Assembly: GCF_034119425.1 (NCBI RefSeq)
Contig: NZ_JAWUEL010000003.1
Location: 39,297 to 103,296, forward strand
From: Actinotignum schaalii_C
GTDB taxonomy: Bacteria; Actinomycetota; Actinomycetes; Actinomycetales; Actinomycetaceae
Length of the DNA: 64,000 nt
Reading direction: 5' to 3'
The translations under genes were made by a program, and so were the position numbers. The notes under the pieces were generated by a model. It worked only from the letters and a program-made list of their open reading frames with translations, made no database searches and was not told where the DNA came from. Below are positions 35,012-42,694 of this stretch, in pieces. How positions within the stretch are numbered: the stretch's first letter is position 1; every line of letters begins with the position of its first letter.

Positions 35012-38000
35012 CTAGTCCCCTCCTGCCACGCGTGAGCGTGCTTGCTTCATGAGCAGCTCCTGGATATCGACGAGCGGGCGGCCCTTCGGGCTGAGGTTGT
35101 GACGCACCCACCCGTCCGGGCCCAGGTGCCACGAGCTGGTGGTATCCGCGGTGGCGACATCCACAAGCTCTACCAGGCGATCCACCATATCCGGGTCCGT
35201 GATCTTGATAAGGGCTTCGATACGCCGATCTAGGTTGCGATGCATGAGATCGGCGGAGCCGATGAAGACATCCGCGTCGCCGTCGTTACAGAACGCGTAG
35301 ATACGCGAGTGCTCGAGGTAGCGCCCCAGAATGGAACGAGCCTTGATGTTATCCGAGAGCCCGGGGATGCCGGCACGCAGGGCGCAGATTCCGCGCACCT
35401 GGATGCTGACTTTCACGCCAGCTTGGCTGGCCCGGTAGAGGGCGTCGATCATGGCTTCGTCCACGATGGAGTTGACTTTGAATTTCACCCACGCGGGTTT
35501 GCCGGCGTTCTTGTTTTCAATTTCGCGTTCGATCCGGTCGATAAGCCCGGAGCGGATGCCGGTGGGCGCCACGAGGAGCCGGTGGAAGCGTTCCTGCCGG
35601 GAGTAGCCGGAAAGCTGGTTGAACAGCCGGGTGAGATCCTGGCCTACATCCCGGTTGGAGGTGAGCAGGCCCAGATCCTCATAGCCGCGGGCGGTTTTCG
35701 GGTTGTAGTTCCCGGTACCCACGTGGCAGTAGCGGCGCAGGCCATCGGATTCTTGGCGGACCACCAGCGCGAGCTTGCAGTGAGTTTTCAGCCCGATCAT
35801 CCCGTAGACCACGTGGACCCCGGCGCGCTCTAGCTTGCGTGCCCACTCAATATTGCGCTGCTCATCGAAACGTGCCTTGATCTCCACGATGGCGAGGACC
35901 TGTTTCCCGGCGCGGGCCGCGCGGATGAGCGAATTGACGATGGGGGAATCCCCCGACGTGCGGTACAGGGTTTGTTTAATCGCCAGGACTTGCGGATCCG
36001 CGGCTGCCTGGGCGATGAATTGCTGCACCGAGGTGGAGAAAGATTCGTAGGGATGGTGAAGCAGCACATCATGATCACGCAGCTTGGCAAAGAAATCCGC
36101 GGGTTTGGCCGATTCGGCATCGGTGAGCCCCGTAGGCGTGACCGGAACGTACTTGGGGTATTTGAGCCCGGGCCGATCCAGATCGTGGAGCTGCTCCAGG
36201 GATTGTAAATCCAAGGGTGCGGGTAGGCGGTAGGTATCAGAGGAGCTCACGCTCATTTCCTTCTGGAGGAAGCTGAGGGTGGCATCATCCATATCCTCAT
36301 CTACTTCCAGGCGCACCACCGGCCCGAAGCGCCGCCGGAGCAATTCGCGTTCCAGCGCGGTGAGGAGGTTTTCTGCGTCATCTTCTTCGACTTCGAGGTC
36401 CTCATTACGGGTGACCCGGAAGGTGGCGTAGCTCTGCACATCCATACCGGGGAAGAGCTCACCCAGGTGGTGCCCGATAAGTTCCTCCAGGGGCAGGAAT
36501 TCAATATCGCTACCGGCCTCCACCGGAACGTTTTCCGGACTGTAGGCAGTGCCATCTTCTCCGATCATGAGGAAACGCGGGAGCAAATCCGGCACTTTCA
36601 CCCGCGCAAAAGCGGAGGAGCCGCGCCGATCCTTGAGGACGACGGCGAGGTTGAGGGACAGACCTGAGATATACGGGAAGGGATGGGAGGGATCCACCGC
36701 GAGCGGGGTGAGGACAGGGAAGATCTCATCCTTGAATAGCTTGGAGAAGCGCTGCTGTACCTGCGCATCTAGCTCATTCCAGCGGCGGATGAAAACGCCC
36801 TGGCCTTCGAGTTTAGGCTTGATATCCTCCGAATAGACTTTCGCTTGACGCGCGGTCAGTTCATGGGTGCGTTCCGCGATGCCTTTCATCACCTGGCGCG
36901 GGGTGAGGCCGGATGCGGCCACCACTCCGATGCCGGTATCAATACGGCGCTTGAGACCAGCCACCCGCACCATGAAGAACTCATCGAGGTTCGAGGAGAA
37001 AATGGAGAGGAACCAGGCGCGTTCCAAGAGCGGCAGGGTTTCATCTTCTGCCTGCTCCAGCACCCGCTCATTGAAAGCCAGCCAGGAGAGTTCCCGATCC
37101 GCGAAGCGACCTTCAGGAAGCTGGGATTCCTCCGGGGCTTTCGCGGAGCGCTTGGCGAGTTTGCGGGATTCCTTAGCCATATCCGTAAGGGATTTCGTGG
37201 AGACCGGGGAGCCGAGCCGCACCGCCTGCAGGAAAGTTTCGTGCGGGGTGGGTTCCACAGCGCTGGCACCCTCCCGGGCCGCTAGGCGAGCACGGGTGGC
37301 GGAGAGGGCCGGTTCGGGTTGCAATTCATAGCGAACATGCCGTTCCGCCTGCGTGAACCCAGCTTTTCCGTAGACGTGCACCGCGGCGGAATTCGCGGCA
37401 TCAACGTAGAGAATGCAGCGCGAGAAGCCCCGCGAGCCAGTGGTGACAAGGGCCCAGGCGGTCAGGAGCTTCCCGATACCCTTGCCGCGGTGTTCCGGTG
37501 CCACCGCGAGAACGTAGAGTTCCAGCACATTCGCTTCGCTCGGTTCGCTGGCCGCATTGGCTTCACCCGCAGCCGATTCGCCAGCTGTGCCCGCAGCACC
37601 AGAGCCACCCCCAAGCACATTCGGCTTGAGCCACACAAAACCAACGAGTTCACCTTGGGAGCGCGCCGTTACTAGGAGTTCCGGCGTGAACCAGGGCGCT
37701 TCCATACGTTCGCGCAGATCCTCCGCGGTGAGCTGGCCCTGATCGGGCAGATCTGCAAAAGCCTCCGCATTGAGGCGCGCAATATCCTCCAAATCAGCGG
37801 CAGGATCCACCGGAGCCAGTACGATCCCCGGCAAAGTCCACAGCGCGGGAGCAGGATTTTCTTCCGTAACCGGACGTTCCAAAACGAGGAGGGTACGCCC
37901 TGGGTAGAGCTGGGAAGATGCCGCGAGTTCCTGCGCGGCGGGCAGATCCCCGTGCGCCCACACCGCGGTTTCCCCCGCATCCAGAACGGTGCGCAGCAAT

Positions 38001-38251
38001 TCCTTACCGACACCCTTGCCGCGGGCCTCCGGACGCACGGCCAATTCCACATCCCCGGTGCGCCCGGAATGAGCCACCCCGACCACGGGTTCCCCGAGAG
38101 TCCACACCCGCGAACTTTCCGCACCCGCGGCAATATCAAGAAGGGTTTGCTCACTGAAAGGCACAACACCATCCGCCGCGAAGCATTCCTGGGCGAGCTG
38201 ATTAAAAAGCGCGGCCTGGTCCGGCTGCGGTGATCCGCTAACGATACTCAT
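35012..38251 (-). CDS. ppk: Fusion of mycothiol-acetyltransferase-like (MshD) domain and polyphosphate kinase PPK1
   Basis: A 1079-residue protein without any stop between two normally separate enzymes. Residues about 1-320 carry two GNAT acetyltransferase modules (VRPEARGKGVGKELL near 72 and VAPEHRGKGIGKLLTAWAL near 250, then YVDAANSAAVHVYGKAGF), the MshD architecture that finishes mycothiol synthesis. A ~60-residue basic linker follows. Residues about 383-1075 are PPK1: NRELSW-like DRELSWLAFNERVL, the SHPFPYISGLSLNLAV block, LKTHCKLALVV (autophosphorylated His) and RYLEHSRIYAF (second His). An internal ATG (residue 358) has no Shine-Dalgarno. PPK makes polyphosphate from ATP. Confidence 0.9.
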   Translation of the reverse strand: MSIVSGSPQPDQAALFNQLAQECFAADGVVPFSEQTLLDIAAGAESSRVWTLGEPVVGVAHSGRTGDVELAVRPEARGKGVGKELLRTVLDAGETAVWAHGDLPAAQELAASSQLYPGRTLLVLERPVTEENPAPALWTLPGIVLAPVDPAADLEDIARLNAEAFADLPDQGQLTAEDLRERMEAPWFTPELLVTARSQGELVGFVWLKPNVLGGGSGAAGTAGESAAGEANAASEPSEANVLELYVLAVAPEHRGKGIGKLLTAWALVTTGSRGFSRCILYVDAANSAAVHVYGKAGFTQAERHVRYELQPEPALSATRARLAAREGASAVEPTPHETFLQAVRLGSPVSTKSLTDMAKESRKLAKRSAKAPEESQLPEGRFADRELSWLAFNERVLEQAEDETLPLLERAWFLSIFSSNLDEFFMVRVAGLKRRIDTGIGVVAASGLTPRQVMKGIAERTHELTARQAKVYSEDIKPKLEGQGVFIRRWNELDAQVQQRFSKLFKDEIFPVLTPLAVDPSHPFPYISGLSLNLAVVLKDRRGSSAFARVKVPDLLPRFLMIGEDGTAYSPENVPVEAGSDIEFLPLEELIGHHLGELFPGMDVQSYATFRVTRNEDLEVEEDDAENLLTALERELLRRRFGPVVRLEVDEDMDDATLSFLQKEMSVSSSDTYRLPAPLDLQSLEQLHDLDRPGLKYPKYVPVTPTGLTDAESAKPADFFAKLRDHDVLLHHPYESFSTSVQQFIAQAAADPQVLAIKQTLYRTSGDSPIVNSLIRAARAGKQVLAIVEIKARFDEQRNIEWARKLERAGVHVVYGMIGLKTHCKLALVVRQESDGLRRYCHVGTGNYNPKTARGYEDLGLLTSNRDVGQDLTRLFNQLSGYSRQERFHRLLVAPTGIRSGLIDRIEREIENKNAGKPAWVKFKVNSIVDEAMIDALYRASQAGVKVSIQVRGICALRAGIPGLSDNIKARSILGRYLEHSRIYAFCNDGDADVFIGSADLMHRNLDRRIEALIKITDPDMVDRLVELVDVATADTTSSWHLGPDGWVRHNLSPKGRPLVDIQELLMKQARSRVAGGD

Positions 38252-38337
38252 AGGAGGGCTCCTTTTTCCTGCTACCTCTTAACCGTAGTCGATCACTACG
38301 ACAGAAAAGTTACGTCCAAGCAAACGAACGACGGCGC

Positions 38338-38362
38338 GGCGCCCCTCCGCCAGAGGGGCGCC
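38338..38362 (-). terminator. Terminator between the 38.4-kb gene and the mshD-ppk fusion gene
   Basis: A 9-bp perfect stem GGCGCCCCT/AGGGGCGCC with a 7-base loop is followed in the minus direction by GCGCCGTCGTTCGTTT, the same tail type as after the HAD gene. Confidence 0.65.
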
Positions 38363-38444
38363 CTCCCCGAGACCGTGAATTCCCACGCGGGTCAGCCCCG
38401 CCACACGAACCGGCCCACGCCACTGCGTGAACCGGGCAGCTCCG

Positions 38445-39071
38445 CTACGAGAGCGTGCCGCGCACCGCGCGGGCCCCGGCCGCGCGGAACTCCCGCGCTG
38501 TTTCCAGCAGCGCAGCATCGCGGCGCGTCACCGGCGTAGCCAGCGGGTGCTCATCACTGGGGATCCAAAGCGGATCCACTTCGGCAAGGGTGTCACACAG
38601 GCGAGCCGAGCTGGCTAGCACCTCCGCGAAGTCCCCGCTGAAAGAACCGGCGAACACCTCATCCCAGCTGGATTGCACTTCCCCGAGAGTGGGGGTTTTC
38701 TCCAGTTTCTCCACTCCATCAGCTCCCTGGGAGCCGAGCTTTTCCCGCGCGGCGGTGAGCCGCGCGGCGGCGTCGTTCGGGAAACGCCGCAACCATTCGC
38801 GCAGCAAGTAGCCGCGCCACAGCATTCCGGGAAGGGTGTCTTCCGGGGAGCGGGCCCATGCTTCGGCGATGACGTCGATACCTTCGGTGGCGACGAGGTC
38901 GAGCACGCGGGCACGTACCTCCGGATCTTCGGTGTGGTAACCGGAGCCGGGCAGCAGCGCCTGGGCCGCGGTGTGGGCAAGCTCGCTGTGGTAGGCGACG
39001 TCCGCTTCACCTTCGATCGACTCGAGCTGGTCCGGTTTCATCTGGGCCGGACGGCGAAAACTGCTAGCCAT
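38445..39071 (-). CDS. Conserved hypothetical protein
   Basis: A 208-residue soluble, mostly helical, acidic protein. I do not recognise a named family. The segment DVAYHSELAHTAAQALLPGSG and later LPGMLWRGYLLREWLRRFPNDAAARLTAAREKLG read like an uncharacterised actinobacterial protein conserved near RNA or phosphate genes. ATG 39071 is preceded by GGAGG at normal spacing; in-frame codons upstream to 39209 lack an RBS. It has its own terminator at 38338-38362. Confidence 0.7.
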   Translation of the reverse strand: MASSFRRPAQMKPDQLESIEGEADVAYHSELAHTAAQALLPGSGYHTEDPEVRARVLDLVATEGIDVIAEAWARSPEDTLPGMLWRGYLLREWLRRFPNDAAARLTAAREKLGSQGADGVEKLEKTPTLGEVQSSWDEVFAGSFSGDFAEVLASSARLCDTLAEVDPLWIPSDEHPLATPVTRRDAALLETAREFRAAGARAVRGTLS

Positions 39072-39262
39072 AATTTTTCCTCCACTCGCTCGGGGCGCGC
39101 CAGTGCGCTCGCTCACTCTTCTATTGTCGCACCTCAAAGCGGGCCTTAGTGCGGCTTTGAGCTGTTTTCCGCCGATTACGTAAAGGAGTTCAGGGATGCG
39201 GATTTCCACACAAATTCGACCCTACTTTTACCAGCGGGCCAAAGCGCGCTACACTACTTCGT

Positions 39263-39336
39263 GGGCCTCTAGCTCCAACGGTCAGAGCACTGGACTTTTA
39301 ATCCAAGGGTTGTGGGTTCGAATCCCACGGGGCCTA
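39263..39336 (+). tRNA. tRNA-Lys (anticodon UUU)
   Basis: A 74-nt cloverleaf. The acceptor GGGCCTC pairs with GGGGCCT, the anticodon stem CTGGA/TCCAA... frames the loop CTTTTAA with anticodon TTT (39297-39299), and the T arm is GTGGG-TTCGAAT-CCCAC. Discriminator A and an encoded CCA (39337-39339) follow. The 3' half is the likely attachment site of the ICE that starts directly after it. Confidence 0.97.
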
Positions 39337-39339
39337 CCA
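39282..39339. other. Putative ICE left attachment site (attL) in the tRNA-Lys 3' half
   Basis: The tRNA is intact, and a repressor gene of the mobile element ends inside it, as for elements that integrate by site-specific recombination into a tRNA 3' end. The repeated copy (attR) is not in this window. Confidence 0.55.
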
Positions 39340-39626
39340 TTTTCCTCTAGCGAGCGGTCGCGCTCTTTTTGAGCGATCTCCACCGATTCTTCCGGCATAA
39401 GCTCACTCAACGGAACGCCTAGGAACGCGGCAGTCCAAGCCAAATCCCTAGCAGACCATCCAACATGGCCACTTACTTTCCGGCTAATAACCGCTTTTTT
39501 CAAGCCTAAATATTCACCGAGTTGCACCTGCGTTTTCCCGCATCGCTTAAGCCAAATCATTACCCGCTCACCGATGTACTGATCGGTATTAACGGTACTC
39601 AAGTAGGAATCACTAACAACACTCAT
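39282..39626 (-). CDS. XRE-family repressor of the ICE, C-terminus encoded by the tRNA gene
   Basis: A 114-residue protein with a helix-turn-helix of the Cro/CI type (KTQVQLGEYLGLKKAVISRKVSGHVGWSARDL, about 31-62), followed by a short acidic tail. Its last ~18 codons, ending RPRGIRTHNPWIKSPVL, are the reverse complement of the tRNA-Lys gene. The frame finds no stop until it is inside the tRNA. It is divergent from the MerR/Xis-like gene and probably controls the element's excision or transfer promoters. No strong RBS is seen at the ATG. Confidence 0.75.
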   Translation of the reverse strand: MSVVSDSYLSTVNTDQYIGERVMIWLKRCGKTQVQLGEYLGLKKAVISRKVSGHVGWSARDLAWTAAFLGVPLSELMPEESVEIAQKERDRSLEENGRPRGIRTHNPWIKSPVL

Positions 39627-39747
39627 GAGACCATGATACCAAATGGGTTTACTTTTACGAAACCTCCTTGCTTGACTTAAAATTTTCGCACTTGCACAAT
39701 AGAGTCATCGAGATTATTCAGAATAAACTTACTTATGAGGTGTGATT
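39627..39747. promoter_or_regulatory. Divergent control region of the ICE
   Basis: This AT-rich 121-bp region has TTGACT (39672-39677) and CACAAT (39695-39700) 17 bp apart, a good promoter for the rightward genes. On the minus strand TATCAT, just before the repressor start, can serve as a -10. Control by the XRE protein is inferred. Confidence 0.5.
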
Positions 39748-39981
39748 ATGGGTCTTTTGACTTCAGTAGAATTCGCTGAGGCAATCGGCGTAAGTCGCGC
39801 TTCGGTGTGGAATTGGTGTAGGTCGGGCCGAATTTCCGCAGTACAACTGCCCGGCGGCCAGTGGCGGATCCCCCAGTCGGAATTGGACCGGATTCTTGCA
39901 CCAGTTTCTAAAACAGCCCCATCCACGACAAATAAAGGGACAGCCGCAGAGGTTCCGGGCCAGTTGGAAATTTTCGGGTAG
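39748..39981 (+). CDS. MerR-like helix-turn-helix protein, putative excisionase
   Basis: A 77-residue protein. Residues 3-50 (LTSVEFAEAIGVSRASVWNWCRSGRISAVQLPGGQWRIP in pattern, with the final Arg-Ile-Pro turn) form the winged-helix DNA-binding domain of the excisionase/MerR type. The tail is Ser/Thr/Pro-rich. The ATG has GAGG 7 bp upstream. Placement beside the attachment site supports a recombination directionality factor, but a transcription factor is equally possible. Confidence 0.65.
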   Translation: MGLLTSVEFAEAIGVSRASVWNWCRSGRISAVQLPGGQWRIPQSELDRILAPVSKTAPSTTNKGTAAEVPGQLEIFG

Positions 39982-39988
39982 GCACCAG

Positions 39989-40546
39989 ATGGAAGCCGTG
40001 GACGAGCTTGGACAGCCGGTTGTTATTCAGTGCTGGAATTTGAATATCGCCGATGAGGGCGCGTATTCACCAGAATTGGGCGCACGAGCGCACGCCCCGT
40101 GGGTGTATGTAGCTTTCGACGTGGACGGGATACCCGAAGAGCGCTTCGATAAAGCGTGCCGGGTGCTTGAGCATTTCAAGGTGCGCGTGGAGGGCGGCGA
40201 GATTCGCCTGGGCTACAACCTCGACACACTCCCCAAGGAACTATGGGGTTGGTGTTTGCCGTGGCTAGTGTGTGGCCTGGCCTATCGCACGACCCCGGCG
40301 TTTGGCCCCAACGCTAGCGATGGTGAGGATATGTATGTTTCCCACTCTCAGATTGACCCGCTTGTGGGACTTATAGTCGCGAACCACACGGATACATGTA
40401 TTGGTACGTGGCTTGGTGGGGAATGCCTGAAAGTAGCGGCTTTCACGTCGCCGGGCATTCTTACCCGGGAGTCGGTTTTCCCGCCCGCATCCTCGCAGAT
40501 CTCTTCGGGGGATCTAGCTGAGTGGCTGGAGATAATCCCATGGTAA
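39989..40546 (+). CDS. ICE protein of unknown function
   Basis: A 185-residue soluble protein with no motif I recognise. It is rich in aromatic residues (WVYVAFDVDGIPEERFDKACRVLEHFKV; LPKELWGWCLPWLVCGLAYRT) and has an acidic overall character. ATG 39989 follows the previous stop by 7 bp. Its end overlaps the start of the next gene by 7 bp, so three rightward genes form one unit. Confidence 0.55.
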   Translation: MEAVDELGQPVVIQCWNLNIADEGAYSPELGARAHAPWVYVAFDVDGIPEERFDKACRVLEHFKVRVEGGEIRLGYNLDTLPKELWGWCLPWLVCGLAYRTTPAFGPNASDGEDMYVSHSQIDPLVGLIVANHTDTCIGTWLGGECLKVAAFTSPGILTRESVFPPASSQISSGDLAEWLEIIPW

Positions 40547-41274
40547 AAACACTACAAGCAGTGCTTCCCGAGCCAGGCTCGGTTTTTGACTTGGTGGTTA
40601 TTGAGGGTTTGCATGTGGCCGATTGGGATATCGAGGTCCCGTCTGTGTTGAGTTTCCGCCACTGGAATTTCTCCGAAGAGTCCTGGCGCGAGCAAGCTCG
40701 CGCTAAGGTCGAGGATTTTTACGGGCGACGCCTACGCTACTTCCAAACACTAACCGGTATTACCGAGAGCGCCGTTACTGCTTTGTATGGCAGGCCGGGT
40801 GTCTCTTATCGGGCGACGTGTATCAGGCTCGCCGTGGATATGGGCTGTGAATTGCATGGCGACCTAGACGAGAGGGCCGTATTGCAAAAACTCCTGGATA
40901 CCACGGCGTTCACCGCGATAACCCGAGCATACAGCGCCGTGCCAGGGCTGGTGCTTGCTGGCGGAATTCGGGTGCGGAAAGACCCGGAAGTGTTCAAGGT
41001 AGGTAATCCACCTCTCGAGTGGGTGCTCGCCTACGGGCTGCTTTCGGCAGCCTACATGATCGGTCTTCTTATTACGAGATGGCCGTGCTATCGCACGCCC
41101 GAGCACCCGGACGGGCTGATGTGTGCGGTTCATATCGCGCCGCTTGGCGGAGAGTGTGATGAGCGTGGTTTTGTGCCCGTCAATGAGCGCACGAAAGAGC
41201 TTGCCGGGTTTTCCATGCGTACGCGCGAAGACGAGCAATACATCCGTGTTGGTGGTCTGCTCTCATGGCACTAA
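40540..41274 (+). CDS. ICE protein of unknown function
   Basis: A 244-residue protein. Residues about 55-110 are helical and contain TLTGITESAVTALYGRPGVSYRATCIRLAVDMGCEL, which has the rhythm of a helix-turn-helix. A later LEWVLAYGLLSAAYMIGLLI segment is hydrophobic. No family is recognised. It is translationally coupled to the preceding gene and converges, with a 29-bp gap, on the leftward gene at 41304. Confidence 0.5.
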   Translation: MVKTLQAVLPEPGSVFDLVVIEGLHVADWDIEVPSVLSFRHWNFSEESWREQARAKVEDFYGRRLRYFQTLTGITESAVTALYGRPGVSYRATCIRLAVDMGCELHGDLDERAVLQKLLDTTAFTAITRAYSAVPGLVLAGGIRVRKDPEVFKVGNPPLEWVLAYGLLSAAYMIGLLITRWPCYRTPEHPDGLMCAVHIAPLGGECDERGFVPVNERTKELAGFSMRTREDEQYIRVGGLLSWH

Positions 41275-41303
41275 CACCTAATGCGATGCGACCGCTTGGC
41301 TGG

Positions 41304-41960
41304 CTAACGCGACCAGCCCGGAGGCAGCGGCCTTTGCGTGTTTGCTTCACGGCTGGCGGGGCTGGGTCGGTCTGTCCAGCGGCTACTAATGTTGTTGGTC
41401 TTGCAAAAACGAGCAATGTCCAGGCCGAGGAGACATGCGGTTTTGTCCAGGTTCGCTGCGGTGACATGACGGCCGGCGTTTTCGGTTTGGTGGTCGAGCC
41501 ATCCGTAGAAGTAGATTTTCTCGGATTCTTCAACGTTACGGCGCAGCGAGGGCGGGATTTTTTCCGGGGGCACCCATTCACGGACGTTTTGCCGTGCTGC
41601 GGCGTTACTGGCAGCCTCGACAATGTTTCTGATAGGAAGTTTCACTTTTCCGCCGTGTCCGCCGATTCCCAAGGCTTGCAGAAGTGGCCCGTAGTCATCA
41701 CCGAGGTAGGTCTCCACTGCCAGAACTCCCTTCGCGATTTCTTCTACCTCGTAGATGTGACACCAGGGGATTGGTGTTTTGTGGGTGGCGATGAGGAGCT
41801 TGTAAGGGGGCTGGGGTGCCCCCACGAACAGGCAGTCGAAAGTGTAGGGCCGGTAAGTTCCGTCTTCTTCCAGGTTCGTGGTGAACGTGAAAAGGATCCG
41901 GTAAACATTATGGGCCTTGTGCTTCTTCCATGCATGGCTCAGGCCTTCGAGTCTAATCAC
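41304..41960 (-). CDS. Cargo protein of unknown function (DUF6037-like pattern)
   Basis: A 218-residue protein running against the flanking ICE genes. It starts at GTG with AAGGGAAG upstream. The first half (FTTNLEEDGTYRPYTFDCLFVGAPQPPYKLLIATHKTPIPWCHIYEVEEIAKG as a pattern over about 25-78) is reminiscent of DUF6037 proteins, but I cannot confirm this. The second half is helical with a short Arg/Pro tail. Opposite orientation and its own promoter region mark it as a cargo gene; defence or regulation is possible. Confidence 0.5.
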   Translation of the reverse strand: MIRLEGLSHAWKKHKAHNVYRILFTFTTNLEEDGTYRPYTFDCLFVGAPQPPYKLLIATHKTPIPWCHIYEVEEIAKGVLAVETYLGDDYGPLLQALGIGGHGGKVKLPIRNIVEAASNAAARQNVREWVPPEKIPPSLRRNVEESEKIYFYGWLDHQTENAGRHVTAANLDKTACLLGLDIARFCKTNNISSRWTDRPSPASREANTQRPLPPGWSR

Positions 41961-42048
41961 GTCTTCCCTTCCATCTCCGTTGATAGAGGTTTTTTCTTCA
42001 CTCTTATTATGCGGGTGGTGGTTGGGGTGCGCGTCGTGTGGCGCGCGG

Positions 42049-42086
42049 GTCGGCTGACTCTTGGTACTCCTAGAGAGTCAGCCGGC
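42049..42086 (-). terminator. Terminator after the small membrane protein gene 42110-42397
   Basis: An 11-bp perfect stem CGGCTGACTCT/AGAGTCAGCCG with a 12-base loop, 24 bp past the stop codon. Confidence 0.7.
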
Positions 42087-42109
42087 CCTATTCTTCCCGC
42101 TACGGTCGG

Positions 42110-42397
42110 TTACTTTGTTTCGTCGCGTGCGGGGTCTTCGGCCGGGTTGGTCTCGCTGTCTCGTTCTGGGGTTTCCAAGTCGCTGCCGCTAGTCAATGAC
42201 ACCGAGCCATTAACAAGGATGATGTTCTCGGCATTGATAACCACCCCGCTACCGGGCATGTCAGATGCGCTTTGCGTCTGCGACGCACCCGACGCAATAG
42301 GTGCGGTTTTCGGCCCATACCCCCACAAGGTGAGGGTGTTAGACCATGCCGACATGGCGTTACTAATAGCGCTTATAAACAGGAAAATGATTTCCAT
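42110..42397 (-). CDS. Small ICE membrane protein
   Basis: A 95-residue product. A hydrophobic N-terminus (MEIIFLFISAISNAM) is followed by a polar Ser/Thr-rich region and an acidic tail ending DPARDETK. The start is chosen for GGGGAG just upstream. The frame is open further upstream to MCVLAALVKLR in the repeat at 42476-42511, so a 38-residue longer form is possible. Function unknown. Confidence 0.5.
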   Translation of the reverse strand: MEIIFLFISAISNAMSAWSNTLTLWGYGPKTAPIASGASQTQSASDMPGSGVVINAENIILVNGSVSLTSGSDLETPERDSETNPAEDPARDETK

Positions 42398-42450
42398 AAT
42401 CTCCCCTTTCGGGATTGTTGGTAGGAGCACGAGCGGGATTGCTCGCACTC

Positions 42451-42479
42451 GAGGGGAAAGAACTGGGATTTTTCCCCTC
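42451..42479 (-). promoter_or_regulatory. Leader hairpin of the 42.1-kb gene
   Basis: A 9-bp perfect stem GAGGGGAAA/TTTCCCCTC between the 36-bp repeat and the gene start. It could be an attenuator or a protein-binding site. Confidence 0.35.
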
Positions 42480-42511
42480 AACTTAACTAGTGCGGCTAAC
42501 ACACACATTTT
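42476..42511 (-). repeat. 36-bp dispersed repeat, copy 1 (shared upstream element)
   Basis: Shares CCTCA..CTT...ACTAGTGC..CTAACACACACATTTT with copy 2 at 50759-50794. Both copies lie a short distance upstream of a small leftward gene, so a common promoter/operator is likely. Read leftward, both also encode a similar short peptide beginning MCVL(A/G)ALVK(L/V)R. Confidence 0.6.
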
Positions 42512-42551
42512 GTGTGTGGGTTCTTCTCGTGTTTTGGTGAAGAAAGGGAGG

Positions 42552-42568
42552 CACCACCAGTGGTGGTG
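42552..42568. repeat. Short perfect inverted repeat
   Basis: CACCACC-AGT-GGTGGTG, a 7-bp stem with a 3-base loop in the 297-bp noncoding gap 42398-42694. Its role is unknown; an origin-of-transfer or protein-binding site is possible. Confidence 0.35.
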
Positions 42569-42694
42569 TGGCTCGCCGCGTTTTCCACTGCGGCGGGCAG
42601 GTATGGGCAGGGTCGGTGCGGGCACATCGGATTCGCACCGGCCGGCCCAGCCTAATAGCGGCCCGTGCCCAGTGCGCCGTAAGGAGGTGGCCTC

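Noticed and set aside
36889..37269. Internal start separating ppk from the MshD-like domain
   Set aside because: The internal ATG at residue 358 (about 37180) has no Shine-Dalgarno, and the frame is continuous, so a fusion is the simpler reading.
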